A stretch of 18,235 nucleotides of DNA from Promethearchaeota archaeon (GTDB lineage: Archaea > Asgardarchaeota > Lokiarchaeia > Sigynarchaeales > SOKP01). Position 1 is the first letter of the stretch. Each line of letters begins with the position of its first letter. The stretch covers positions 1 to 18,235 of the forward strand of contig JAHLWT010000312.1 in assembly GCA_019057775.1 (NCBI GenBank). Direction: 5' to 3'. A program made the translations under genes and the position numbers. Of this stretch, positions 7,696 through 15,723 are shown piece by piece. A model generated the notes under the pieces. It was not told the DNA's origin and did no database searches. It was given only the letters and a program-made list of their open reading frames with translations.

Positions 7696-9189
7696 CTAAT
7701 AATTTGGAACTCTCTCTTTTTTTTCTATTCTTGTGTCTATATGTTTTTTGCTTTTATTTTTTTTAGACCCGGCGATTCTTTGTAATAAAGGCATGCCAGG
7801 TTTTACTTCTTCAATAGGCTTAACGTCTATTAGATTATTATTAACTAATTCATCAAAAAGGTATTTTCCCTTTTTTGTTCTTATTAACACGGTATTCCAT
7901 CCAGAAGGAGAGCCTATAGAACCAATTGAAATATCAGCAGATTCAGATGTTAAATCAAAACACATTTCACAATCTTCCCGAGCTAGATTTCCAATTTCTT
8001 TAATTGGGATAGTATGCTCTTCTCCATTTTGTGTAAAAACGAAAAATTTCCCTTTGTTAATATCCATCTTTTTCGCGTCTTTTATATCAACATTCAATTT
8101 TTTACATATCTCTAATAGAGCTTGATATGAAAAAGACTCCATGCAGAAAATTCCAATCTTATATTCAATATTATTTAAAGATGGAAACCCGATATTATAA
8201 ATATCTGATTTAAGAAGAGCCTGCATCTGACAGGGTACTCCTACTACAGCTATCCTTTTGCTATTAATCCTTTTTTGATTTAATAATTGTAAATTTGGAT
8301 TATTGACATATTTAGTTCCTGTTGTTAAAAGTATATCTTCCTTTTTTTCAAGTAATAGTGGTTCGGGACGCCATAAAGTAGTGCTCATTTTAGCACCAAT
8401 TGCATAATCGATTTTGTTCATATCAAAAAGATGGTATAAACATGTACTTGTAATACCACCATCCTGACATGTCTCAGAGATCTCTGGAATTTTTGTTTTT
8501 GCCGAATAAGCCTCTAAATAATAACCGACCTTAGGATATTCTATAATTTCAGAAGTTTTCTCTTGTACCATATTTAAGACTTTAACCGGTAAATATGTTC
8601 TCGGACAGACATAATAGCATAATCCACACCGTATACATTTGGTGTCTTCAATTTTGCCGAACCCATTGTAGATTTGAAGACAATTTACAGGACAAATTCC
8701 AGCACATAATCCACAACCCGAACAATTTTTAGTATCAAAAATTATACTTACTGGTTCATAGATAGTTCTCAAATGATTTGAGGGATTATCACGTATTTCT
8801 ATAGTTAAATCCTTAAAAATTTGTTTATCAGGAGAATTTTCATCACCCTTAATGATATCATAAACTTCTTCTACGATTAGGAGTCCTTCGTTTTTTAGAA
8901 GTTCTAATAAGCTTAAGGATTTAAATAAATCTATTGAATTCTCATTTGAAAATTGTAGTATAGCATCAAAATTCTTTTGAGAATTACGTTTTAACATATT
9001 ATTTAAGGAATATTTTAATTTTTCATTATCAATCATTGCTAGAAGGATATTTTCATACTGTTCCTCATCATAAACTCCCGCTTCCAATATATCTTTTTTA
9101 GAGTCTATTAGGGCTCGAACTCTATATGAATCTAAAGCATCAGCTACATTTCTTAATAAATCCCATGAAATATTTTCTTCTGAACTCAT
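7696..9189 (-). CDS. FrhB/FdhB-family F420 oxidoreductase with two [4Fe-4S] clusters and an N-terminal extension
   Basis: A 497-residue protein. Residues 1-150 are a helical, acidic extension with no recognised motif. A bacterial-ferredoxin domain follows with CSGCGLCAGICP (Cys 156, 159, 162, 166) and CIRCGLCYYVCP (185, 188, 191, 195). The rest is FrhB/FdhB beta-subunit-like, with the conserved CQDGGITS (Cys241) and VGVPCQ (Cys320). Family members bind FAD and exchange a hydride with coenzyme F420. It lies 96 bases after mvhD on the same strand, so it may supply or accept the electrons handled by HdrA-MvhD (inference). The AAAGGA motif precedes the ATG. The long N-terminal extension is unusual. 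A physiological partner other than F420 (for example NAD) cannot be excluded. Confidence 0.85.
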   Translation of the reverse strand: MSSEENISWDLLRNVADALDSYRVRALIDSKKDILEAGVYDEEQYENILLAMIDNEKLKYSLNNMLKRNSQKNFDAILQFSNENSIDLFKSLSLLELLKNEGLLIVEEVYDIIKGDENSPDKQIFKDLTIEIRDNPSNHLRTIYEPVSIIFDTKNCSGCGLCAGICPVNCLQIYNGFGKIEDTKCIRCGLCYYVCPRTYLPVKVLNMVQEKTSEIIEYPKVGYYLEAYSAKTKIPEISETCQDGGITSTCLYHLFDMNKIDYAIGAKMSTTLWRPEPLLLEKKEDILLTTGTKYVNNPNLQLLNQKRINSKRIAVVGVPCQMQALLKSDIYNIGFPSLNNIEYKIGIFCMESFSYQALLEICKKLNVDIKDAKKMDINKGKFFVFTQNGEEHTIPIKEIGNLAREDCEMCFDLTSESADISIGSIGSPSGWNTVLIRTKKGKYLFDELVNNNLIDVKPIEEVKPGMPLLQRIAGSKKNKSKKHIDTRIEKKERVPNY

Positions 9190-9227
9190 AAATATCCTTT
9201 AGTAATATATTAATATTGATTATTCCG

Positions 9228-9244
9228 AAAACCCATGCTATGGG
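9228..9244 (-). terminator. short hairpin followed by a T run after mvhD
   Basis: On the minus strand CCCAT and ATGGG pair across an AGC loop and are followed directly by TTTT. It could be a terminator of the hdrA-mvhD transcript, or part of the larger folded 3' leader that includes the SECIS candidate. The frhB-like gene starts 39 bases further on. Confidence 0.35.
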
Positions 9245-9248
9245 GTAG

Positions 9249-9284
9249 TTCCCTTTCAACTATAATTTATTTTGGAAGGGTCAT
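9249..9284 (-). promoter_or_regulatory. candidate SECIS element in the 3' untranslated region of mvhD
   Basis: Two bases after the mvhD stop codon the transcript reads AUGA (9284-9281), then CCCUUCCAA (9280-9272), a 12-base A-rich loop, and UUGAAAGGG (9259-9251). The arms pair over nine positions with one C/A mismatch. Spacing fits the eukaryotic SECIS pattern: AUGA, 12 nt, AAA (9268-9266), then GGAA (9252-9249) able to supply the 3' GA of a kink-turn-like quartet. Forming the full GA quartet requires a register shift that costs pairing. CCGAA (9294-9290) and TTCGG (9229-9225) could form a lower helix. Lokiarchaeota are known to have eukaryote-like SECIS elements. No other element near the two selenoprotein genes is as good a candidate. 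Confidence 0.5.
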
Positions 9285-9285
9285 T

Positions 9286-9714
9286 CTAATTCGGATTAAA
9301 TTTAGGCAGAGGAGGAAGTGCTCGGATTTTTCTTGTGATATCATCAACCGCACTTATAAATTTTCCAACTTCAGCTGCGGAGCAGAAATATTGTTGAACT
9401 CTGTTCTCAGAGATACCGACATGCTTTAATATTTTTTTGAGTGTAAGTACGTGTTCATAAGTATTTGTATTTCCATTACCAAACTCACATTCATTTACTT
9501 TTCAAGAAATTATTGCTACACCATCAGCACCGTTAAGAAATGCCTCCATAATTAAATGGATACCAATTCGACCGGTGCATCTTACACGTATTAAATGGAA
9601 GTCGGTTGAGTATGATTTTCTTGTCACTCCCGTTAGATCGGCAGCAGAATATCCTCATTTATCACAGCCAAAAGCTATGATATTTCTTGAAACCGCATTT
9701 TCTAATTCTGTCAT
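9286..9714 (-). CDS. mvhD: selenoprotein MvhD/VhuD, hydrogenase/heterodisulfide reductase iron-sulfur subunit, two Sec
   Basis: A 142-residue protein visible only if two in-frame UGA codons are read as Sec. MvhD carries a [2Fe-2S] cluster and passes electrons to HdrA. Family motifs are present in order: IIAFGCDKUGYSAADLTG (normally CxxC), RVRCTGRIG, ADGVAIISUKVNECEFGNGN (normally GCHPGDCHYxxGN), and SAAEVGKF near the C-terminus. Cys/Sec at 17, 20, 46, 71 and 76 match the conserved cysteine positions. It starts with ATG at 9714, 21 bases after the hdrA stop, and ends in TAG. The usual family length is about 140. A SECIS-like hairpin follows the stop. Standard ORF calling leaves this interval empty. 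Confidence 0.9.
9502..9504 (-). other. UGA codon read as selenocysteine (MvhD Sec71)
   Basis: In-frame TGA within GVAIISUKVNECEF, at the first cysteine of the family motif GCxxxDCHY. The reading frame continues with clear homology for another 71 residues. Confidence 0.88.
9655..9657 (-). other. UGA codon read as selenocysteine (MvhD Sec20)
   Basis: In-frame TGA within FGCDKUGYSAADL, at the second cysteine of the CxxC motif in the family. Recognisable MvhD sequence lies on both sides. Confidence 0.88.
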
Positions 9715-9735
9715 GCTTTAAATCTCCTAGATTGT

Positions 9736-11739
9736 CTAATCTCCTACAATTTTAGATTTCTTTTCAATTTTCTTGATATCAAACATGCTAATTCCTTTAA
9801 TTTCTTCCGTAAATTGCTTATCTCTATAGTACTTCAAATCAATCGCTCTTGCAGGGCACGATGATACACATACGCCGCATCCCTTACATTTTAAATCATT
9901 AACTTCTGCAATTTCGTTTTCATTTAGTTTTATCGCTTCATAAGAGCAGAGTTTTTCACATCGATAACATCCCATACAAAGATTTTCATCCACTTCAGCT
10001 ATTATTAGTTCTTGTTTGATTGTATCGTGAGATAATAATGTTGAAGCCTTACTCGCAGCAGCTAGTGCTGAAGATACTGAATATGGAATATTTTTAGGAC
10101 CAGCAGCACATCCAGCAATGTAGATTCCTATATCCTTAGTTTCTTGAGGGCTTAAACACCCGTGAATCTCTGAGAGAAACCCACTAGGTCCTTTACTTAA
10201 ACCCATAACTTCGATCATCTCTTCAGTTCCTTTTGAAGGAATCATTCCTGTAGATAATACAACCAAATCAGCATCGATTCTAACAATTTCATCAGTTAAA
10301 GATGAATATGATCTGACTTTTAACTTATTCGTTTTCTTATCTTCCACGATTTCACCTACTTTACCTCTAATCATTCTTACCCCCATTTCTCTTATTTTCC
10401 TATAGTATTCTTCATTTCCCTTGTCGGTTGTTCGAATATCAATATAAAACATAACTACATCCATATCTGGATATTCTTGCTTGAGCAATTGGGCATTTTT
10501 AAGCGCAACACTACAACAGACAAATGAACAATATGGATTTGCATTAACATCTCTAGAACCGACACATTGAATCATTATTACAGTTTTCGGTATTTCTCCA
10601 TTGGAAATTCGATATACATGTCCTCCAGTAGGTCCAATCGGACTAAGCATTCTCTCCAGTTCAATTTGTGTAATCACATCAGGATAATATCCATAATTAT
10701 ATTCGTTAGACTCCCATATTGGATATTCATCCCAACCAGTAGCAACGATTACTGCTCCGACTTTAACATCAATAAATTCTGTTTCTTGATCAAACAATAT
10801 TGCTTCAGCAGGACATATTCTTTCACAATTTTTACAGTCAATACATACACTTCTATCCATAACAGCAAGTTTTGGAACTGCTTGGGGAAAAGGTATGTAA
10901 ATTGCTCCTCTTTCACCAATGCCTCTATCGAACTCACTTGGAACTTTGATAGGACATTTAGTTGTGCAAAGTCCGCATCCGGTGCATTTTTTTTCGTCAA
11001 CAAACCGAGGGTTTTTCCTGATTTTAACGTTATAATCTCCTGGAATACCACTGAACTCTACAACATCACTATAGGTAAACAAATTAATATTTGGGTGTTT
11101 TGAAGCATTTACCATTATAGGGGCAAGAACTCAAATTCCACAATCATCTGTAGGGTATATCCTATCTAATTGTGCCATTTTTCCGCCAATCGTAGCTTCT
11201 TTTTCGACTAAATAAACTGGAATTCCTTGATTAGCTAAATCTAGAGCAGCATTCATTCCAGCAATTCCTGCTCCAACGACAAGTACGACTTTTTCAGCAG
11301 GGATTTCTTTACGTGGTACAATTTCTAATTGCCTTGCTCTATTAATTCCTGCTCTTACCAGTCTTATAGCTTTCTCAGTTGCTTTTTTTTTGTTTGCCCG
11401 ATGGACAAAGGAACAGTGTTCTCTTAAGTTGACCATCTGAAAATAATAAGGACTAATACCTGCTTCAATTAAGACAGCTCTATAGGTAGGTTCGTGAATC
11501 TTTGGCGTACAAGCAGCTACAACAACTCTATTCAGATCTTGTTCCAAAATATCGTTTCGGATTATATTTTGTCCTGGATCTGAGCATGTAAATGAATTAA
11601 CACGGGCAATAACAACATTTGGTAGATGTTCGATGGCATCTTTTACAACATCGCAATCAACGGAAGCTTTAATATTGACTCCTCACTCGCATATATAGAC
11701 ACCTAACCTTAAATTAACATTGGTCTGACTTTCAGACAA
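9736..11739 (-). CDS. hdrA: selenoprotein HdrA, heterodisulfide reductase subunit A, two Sec
   Basis: A 667-residue flavoprotein once two UGA codons are read as Sec; family members are about 650 residues. HdrA uses FAD to bifurcate or confurcate electrons among ferredoxin, HdrBC and a donor such as MvhD. In order: N-terminal domain with CEUGVNI (Sec19, normally Cys) and CSDPGQ (Cys52); FAD-binding VGAGIAGM (GxGxxG at 156-161); DCGIUVLAP (Cys200, Sec203); ferredoxin motifs at Cys252/255/258/262 and 299/302/305/309; CVGSRD with a YCSFVCC motif; and two C-terminal [4Fe-4S] motifs at Cys588-598 and 618-628. The start is taken as TTG at 11739, five bases after AGGTGA and after an in-frame TAA; it gives the expected N-terminus. 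Stop is TAG. Ordinary annotation would split it into two or three pieces. Confidence 0.93.
11131..11133 (-). other. UGA codon read as selenocysteine (HdrA Sec203)
   Basis: In-frame TGA in PTDDCGIUVLAPIM. HdrA proteins have Cys at this place (DCxxCxLAPKM), where it serves the iron-sulfur cluster next to the flavin domain. Confidence 0.92.
11683..11685 (-). other. UGA codon read as selenocysteine (HdrA Sec19)
   Basis: In-frame TGA in GVYICEUGVNI, at the second Cys of the N-terminal CHCGxNI motif of HdrA. Recognisable HdrA sequence continues without a break after it. Confidence 0.87.
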
Positions 11740-12074
11740 TTAATTCACCTTTTTTTAAACCTTCACCATTAATTTTTGTTAATTCGAAAAATTACATTAG
11801 ATCTTATTGGTTTATGAAATTATTGAAAGAATTTATTTTTTCTCATTAGATATCCTATTATCGATTATGATAACAAATTACGACTAAAATGAAACAAATC
11901 AAACATTTTTTTTTTAAAAAGCTAGATTATAATAACCCTCCATATTGATATTGGTCTCAATAAGTTAGCAGAAAAGAATGTAATTCATATACTTCTTCAA
12001 TCACGATTTTAAAATATTGTAGGTTCATAGATCTTCTCGTGAATTTTTTATTGAAAAATAAATTAATTACTATT
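11740..12074. other. divergent intergenic region between hdrA and the small plus-strand gene
   Basis: About 335 bases without a convincing gene in any frame. It must hold the promoters for the hdrA operon (minus) and the small protein (plus). An inverted repeat, TTATC and GATAA around ATAATC, lies near 11850-11870. A GGTGAA Shine-Dalgarno-like motif precedes hdrA and occurs twice. No SECIS-like fold was recognised by eye. Confidence 0.6.
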
Positions 12075-12260
12075 ATGTCTGAGATAGAAGAAAAAAAGAG
12101 AGAAGACTTCGCAAAAGAGTTTATGACTGAGGAAAATTTAAAAGGAAAAGCAAGAAGAATTAAGATTATGAAGATTATTGAAACTGTCGGTTATGATAAG
12201 AGAAAGGTTAAAACTGCTTTAGCTCGTTCTACCATAACTGAAAGGATTCAACACGAATAA
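12075..12260 (+). CDS. small highly charged protein of unknown function
   Basis: A 61-residue, Lys/Glu-rich protein (MSEIEEKKREDFAKEFMTEE start). The second half, RRIKIMKIIETVGYDKRK followed by VKTALARSTITERI, has the helix-loop-helix spacing of a small DNA- or protein-binding module, but no family is recognised. ATG at 12075 is preferred over an in-frame GTG at 12039, because the extra 12 residues (NFLLKNKLITI) look unlike the rest. There is no strong ribosome-binding site for either. The gene stands alone, about 100 bases before serS. Confidence 0.55.
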   Translation: MSEIEEKKREDFAKEFMTEENLKGKARRIKIMKIIETVGYDKRKVKTALARSTITERIQHE

Positions 12261-12363
12261 TCCCATTTTTATGAAAATATTTTTGAATCAATTTCACATA
12301 TAATTAAATAACAAATAGCTTAAGCTAAAAAGAAACGATATTATCTATTCGAGAGGCTTCATT

Positions 12364-13653
12364 TTGCTTGACATTGAATTATTCCGGAAAAATTTTGATA
12401 AAATTATAGAGTCGGAAAAAAGTAGGTTTAAAGAAACGACTAATGCTGAGAGGACTTTAGAATTTGATATAAAATGGAGAGATACTTTACAAGAATTGCA
12501 GAATTTAAGAAAGCAAAGAAATGAAATATCTATTAAGATTGGGGATTATAAAAGATCAGGAGAAGATAAGAAAGCTGAAGAAGCGATAAAAACCTCTAAA
12601 GACATTAAAGATAAAATTGAAAAATTAGAGAAGAAAGAGATTGAATTTCTTGAGCAGCGAGAGACTCATCGCTATAGTGTTGGAAATCTTCTACATGAAT
12701 CTGTTCCGATAGGAGAGACTGAAGAAGAAAATGAAATAGTGAGGTTTGAAGGAGTTCTTCCAAAATTTGAGTTCAAGCCTTTATCTCATGTTGATTTAGT
12801 AGAGAAAATAGGAGGTGCGGATATGAAAAAAGCTGCTGAAGTTGTAGGTTCAAGATTCTTTTATCTGAAAGGTGATTTAGTGTTACTTAATCTTGCCCTT
12901 TTAAGTTATGCTTTAGAAAAGCTCACAAGTAAAAATTACATTCCAATGTGGACTCCTTTTTTCACAAAACATGAGGTGATGAAAGCGGCGGCGGAACTTG
13001 CGGATTTTGAAGAACAATTATATAAAATCCAAGATGAAGATCTTTATATGATTGCTACTTCTGAACAAACATTAGCGGCTTATCATTATAATGAAATAAT
13101 AGACCCCGATAGATTACCCCTTAAATATGCAGGTATTTCATCATGCTTCAGAAGAGAAGCGGGATCACATGGAAAAGATACTCTAGGAATATTTAGGGTT
13201 CACCGGTTTGAAAAGGTTGAACAGTTTATATTTTGTTCCCCTGAAGATTCATGGAAGCATTTTGAGGAATTAATCTCAAATTCAGAGGAACTCTATAGAG
13301 AATTGAAAATACCTTATAGAATTGTGAATGTGGCCTCTGGAGAATTAAATGACAACGCAGCAAAAAAATATGATTTAGAAGCATGGTTTCCTGCTTCAGA
13401 AAAATACAGAGAATTAGTCTCATGTAGTAATTGCTTAGATTATCAAGCGAGAAAATTAAAAATCCGAATGGGAAAGGTCGGATCACATCAAGATAAAGAA
13501 ATAATAAATACATTAAATTCAACCGCTATTGCAACTGAGAGAACAATTTGTTGTATTCTTGAAAATTATCAAAATAAAGACCATTCAATTACAATTCCAG
13601 AAGTACTACAGAAACATATGAATGGTAGAAAGATTATTAAGGCACTAAAATAA
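12364..13653 (+). CDS. serS: seryl-tRNA synthetase (class II)
   Basis: A 429-residue enzyme that charges tRNA-Ser; in Sec-using cells the same enzyme charges tRNA-Sec with serine, the first step of Sec synthesis, which fits this window. It has an N-terminal long-coil tRNA-binding arm (about residues 30-105), the serine-specific TSEQ (232-235), motif 2 FRREAGSHGKDTLGIFRVHR (262-281) and motif 3 ATERTICCILENYQ near the C-terminus. It is the common serS type, not the rare methanogen type. The start is TTG at 12364, giving the standard MLDI N-terminus; GAGAGG upstream is the likely ribosome-binding site. The coiled-coil gene follows after 18 bases. Confidence 0.93.
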   Translation: MLDIELFRKNFDKIIESEKSRFKETTNAERTLEFDIKWRDTLQELQNLRKQRNEISIKIGDYKRSGEDKKAEEAIKTSKDIKDKIEKLEKKEIEFLEQRETHRYSVGNLLHESVPIGETEEENEIVRFEGVLPKFEFKPLSHVDLVEKIGGADMKKAAEVVGSRFFYLKGDLVLLNLALLSYALEKLTSKNYIPMWTPFFTKHEVMKAAAELADFEEQLYKIQDEDLYMIATSEQTLAAYHYNEIIDPDRLPLKYAGISSCFRREAGSHGKDTLGIFRVHRFEKVEQFIFCSPEDSWKHFEELISNSEELYRELKIPYRIVNVASGELNDNAAKKYDLEAWFPASEKYRELVSCSNCLDYQARKLKIRMGKVGSHQDKEIINTLNSTAIATERTICCILENYQNKDHSITIPEVLQKHMNGRKIIKALK

Positions 13654-13671
13654 AACAAAATATAGCTTAAA

Positions 13672-14904
13672 ATGATAGAACAAAATTTAGAGGATTTTGA
13701 AGATTTTTATCAAGAAAGGTTAAATTCTCAATTTTTTAAAATTAGAAGAGCTGCAAAAAAATCAATATCTGATATTAGAGATAATCTAATTGAAATAAAA
13801 GTTTGTTTAGACCATTTTATAGAAGAAGGAAAGGAGAAAATTGATGAGAAGGCTCAAAGGTCTTTAAATTTCTTCTCTGATAGAATTCGAAAAGAAATCG
13901 ATGAAATAGAGATTCCTGAAGGGCAGATAAATTATGATACTATTATGGACCTTTTAAATTCAGTTAAAAAACTGTTTACTAGTATAAATGAAATCGCAAG
14001 AAAATCGTTGCCAAAATTTCATAAGAAAGTACAGGGAGAAATAAAAGAATTAAATTACATTACTCGCAAATTAGGGAAAAAACAAGCAGCTTTGGATGAA
14101 TTAATGAGAAAAAAGTATTCTGACGTTAAAGATGCTGAATACCTTCTTAAAAAGTTACCAAAACTTTTTCATTTAAAGGAAAACATTGAACACACTAAAG
14201 TAGATTTAGATGAGTTTGAGCAAGAATTAGAGAATAGAAAAAAGAAACAAGAAGAATTGAATTCCCAGTTAATACAATTGGATAACGATGAATTATTTAA
14301 AGATCTGGAAAAAGAAAAAGATAGTTTATTTCAATTACAGTTAAAGATTAATAATTACATTGGATTCAAAAAAGCATTAAAAAAGTTAAAATTTGAGCTG
14401 GATAAGGAAACATATCATATTCCTAATATTGATTTGAATTATCTTAAAGATTTCCTAAAAAGTCCCATAAAAATGTTGCTAAGCGAACAAAAAGATCTAC
14501 CTAAATTTACGAGTCTTCTGGTACAATTACGGCATGTTTTAGAAGAAAACAAGCTGAACTTAAAATCAGATACTAGAGATAAATCCATTGAGCAAATTAA
14601 CGCAATTTTTAATGAGAAACACTTGCAAACGAATATTGGAAATTATTTACAAATTAAAAATGAGATTAAGAGTATAGAAAAAAGGATTCAAGAAGCAGGA
14701 TTAGCTGAGAAATTGGAATCTTTAAAAAATCAAATTTCTTCAAATACTATTAAATTAGAAAGTCTAGAAACGAATTGTAATCGAAAAAATAAAGATTACA
14801 CGCGATATCTCAGCGCATTGAAGAAAGAAAGAGAAGATTTTCAAAATTCAGTGGAAGAAATATTAAGTGAGAGAATTAAGTTAACTATAACTTTTTCATT
14901 CTAA
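13672..14904 (+). CDS. coiled-coil protein of unknown function
   Basis: A 410-residue, Lys/Glu/Leu-rich protein that is almost wholly predicted as long alpha-helical coiled coil, broken near residues 240-290 (HIPNIDLNYLKDFLKSP region). It has no Walker motifs or membrane helix, so it is not a complete SMC or Rad50 protein, although it resembles their arms. It starts with ATG 18 bases after serS and is probably co-transcribed with it. It could be a structural or scaffold protein, which would be of interest in an Asgard archaeon, but nothing in the sequence defines a function. Its end lies two bases from the convergent cofC stop. Confidence 0.75.
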   Translation: MIEQNLEDFEDFYQERLNSQFFKIRRAAKKSISDIRDNLIEIKVCLDHFIEEGKEKIDEKAQRSLNFFSDRIRKEIDEIEIPEGQINYDTIMDLLNSVKKLFTSINEIARKSLPKFHKKVQGEIKELNYITRKLGKKQAALDELMRKKYSDVKDAEYLLKKLPKLFHLKENIEHTKVDLDEFEQELENRKKKQEELNSQLIQLDNDELFKDLEKEKDSLFQLQLKINNYIGFKKALKKLKFELDKETYHIPNIDLNYLKDFLKSPIKMLLSEQKDLPKFTSLLVQLRHVLEENKLNLKSDTRDKSIEQINAIFNEKHLQTNIGNYLQIKNEIKSIEKRIQEAGLAEKLESLKNQISSNTIKLESLETNCNRKNKDYTRYLSALKKEREDFQNSVEEILSERIKLTITFSF

Positions 14905-14906
14905 TT

Positions 14907-15638
14907 TCATTTTTTTTCAACAATTTGAAAAGTTCGATTATTACTGGCAGTTTTTTTTTTAATTGTATGTTTTAAGTTATCCTTTAAGAACTTAAAAACC
15001 TCTGTATCCGTTAAATTAAAGATCTTTAAATATTCAAAGGCTAAAATTAAATCTTGAATCACGTCGATATCAAAACTGGCTCGAAATGAATCATATATAG
15101 CGACCTTTTTTATCTCTTTTAAAGAAGCGTTTTTGATTAAAGCAAATAGAGATGGTGTTTTAGGATCAGAAAAATAAGAAGATATTACATCTGGAGGATT
15201 TCTTCCAATAATTGATATTCCTGCGGAATGAACAGCAGGGCATATGACTAATTGGTTGTTGTTTATAAGATTATGAATCTCAAAAAAATTCTTAGCAGTA
15301 ATCAATATTAAATCTAAGAAAGAAATTACAGTTTGTTTGGCATTAAACTCTTGAACAGCAATCATATTCAGATCATTTATTACCTCATCAAAAGATTTTG
15401 GGGGAGATTTTAATACTTCCTTAACTCCAATTAAATTATAATCCTCTGCTAGTTCTAAAATTTCAGTAGCATTACAATATACTATTTTTTGGTTAAAACA
15501 ATTTACATGTGTTAAAGTATTCGCGAGATCTTTAAACATTGCGATCGTTAGTTCTATAAGTTGCTCTGTGGAGAAAAAGTCGCGAAGTCGAGATTTTGTT
15601 CTCGTTAAAGGTGCTATGGGGATGAGTAAAATAGTCAT
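14907..15638 (-). CDS. cofC: 2-phospho-L-lactate guanylyltransferase, CofC-like
   Basis: A 243-residue nucleotidyltransferase-fold protein. CofC activates 2-phospholactate (or a related acid) with GTP in coenzyme F420 synthesis. The N-terminus MTILLIPIAPLTRTKSRLRD matches the CofC nucleotide-binding start (family form roughly VPxKPLxxxKSRL). The later VICPAVHSAGISIIGRNPPD and the SDPKTPSLFALI segment fit the substrate-binding part of the family. It is convergent with the coiled-coil gene and ends in TGA at 14907-14909, a true stop. The F420-dependent protein at 7696-9189 would need this pathway. Confidence is high for the family and moderate for the exact substrate. Confidence 0.82.
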   Translation of the reverse strand: MTILLIPIAPLTRTKSRLRDFFSTEQLIELTIAMFKDLANTLTHVNCFNQKIVYCNATEILELAEDYNLIGVKEVLKSPPKSFDEVINDLNMIAVQEFNAKQTVISFLDLILITAKNFFEIHNLINNNQLVICPAVHSAGISIIGRNPPDVISSYFSDPKTPSLFALIKNASLKEIKKVAIYDSFRASFDIDVIQDLILAFEYLKIFNLTDTEVFKFLKDNLKHTIKKKTASNNRTFQIVEKK

Positions 15639-15723
15639 GATTATAATTATTTTGATACTAATTTTAATAGTTAAGATATTAATTTAAAAACATGAATGAA
15701 AGTAAATTAGAAACTATAACTTA

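Noticed and set aside
9235..9429. Plus-strand 64-residue frame
   Set aside because: It is antisense to mvhD, which is supported by family motifs.
10567..11103. Plus-strand 178-residue frame
   Set aside because: It is antisense to hdrA and has no protein-family character.
9286..11739. hdrA and mvhD as pseudogenes broken by stop codons
   Set aside because: All four interruptions are UGA, none is UAA, UAG or a frameshift, and each sits on a family cysteine. Random decay would not give this pattern.
9286..11739. UGA read as tryptophan or pyrrolysine
   Set aside because: The positions are Cys in homologs, not Trp; pyrrolysine uses UAG, and both genes end in UAG as an ordinary stop.
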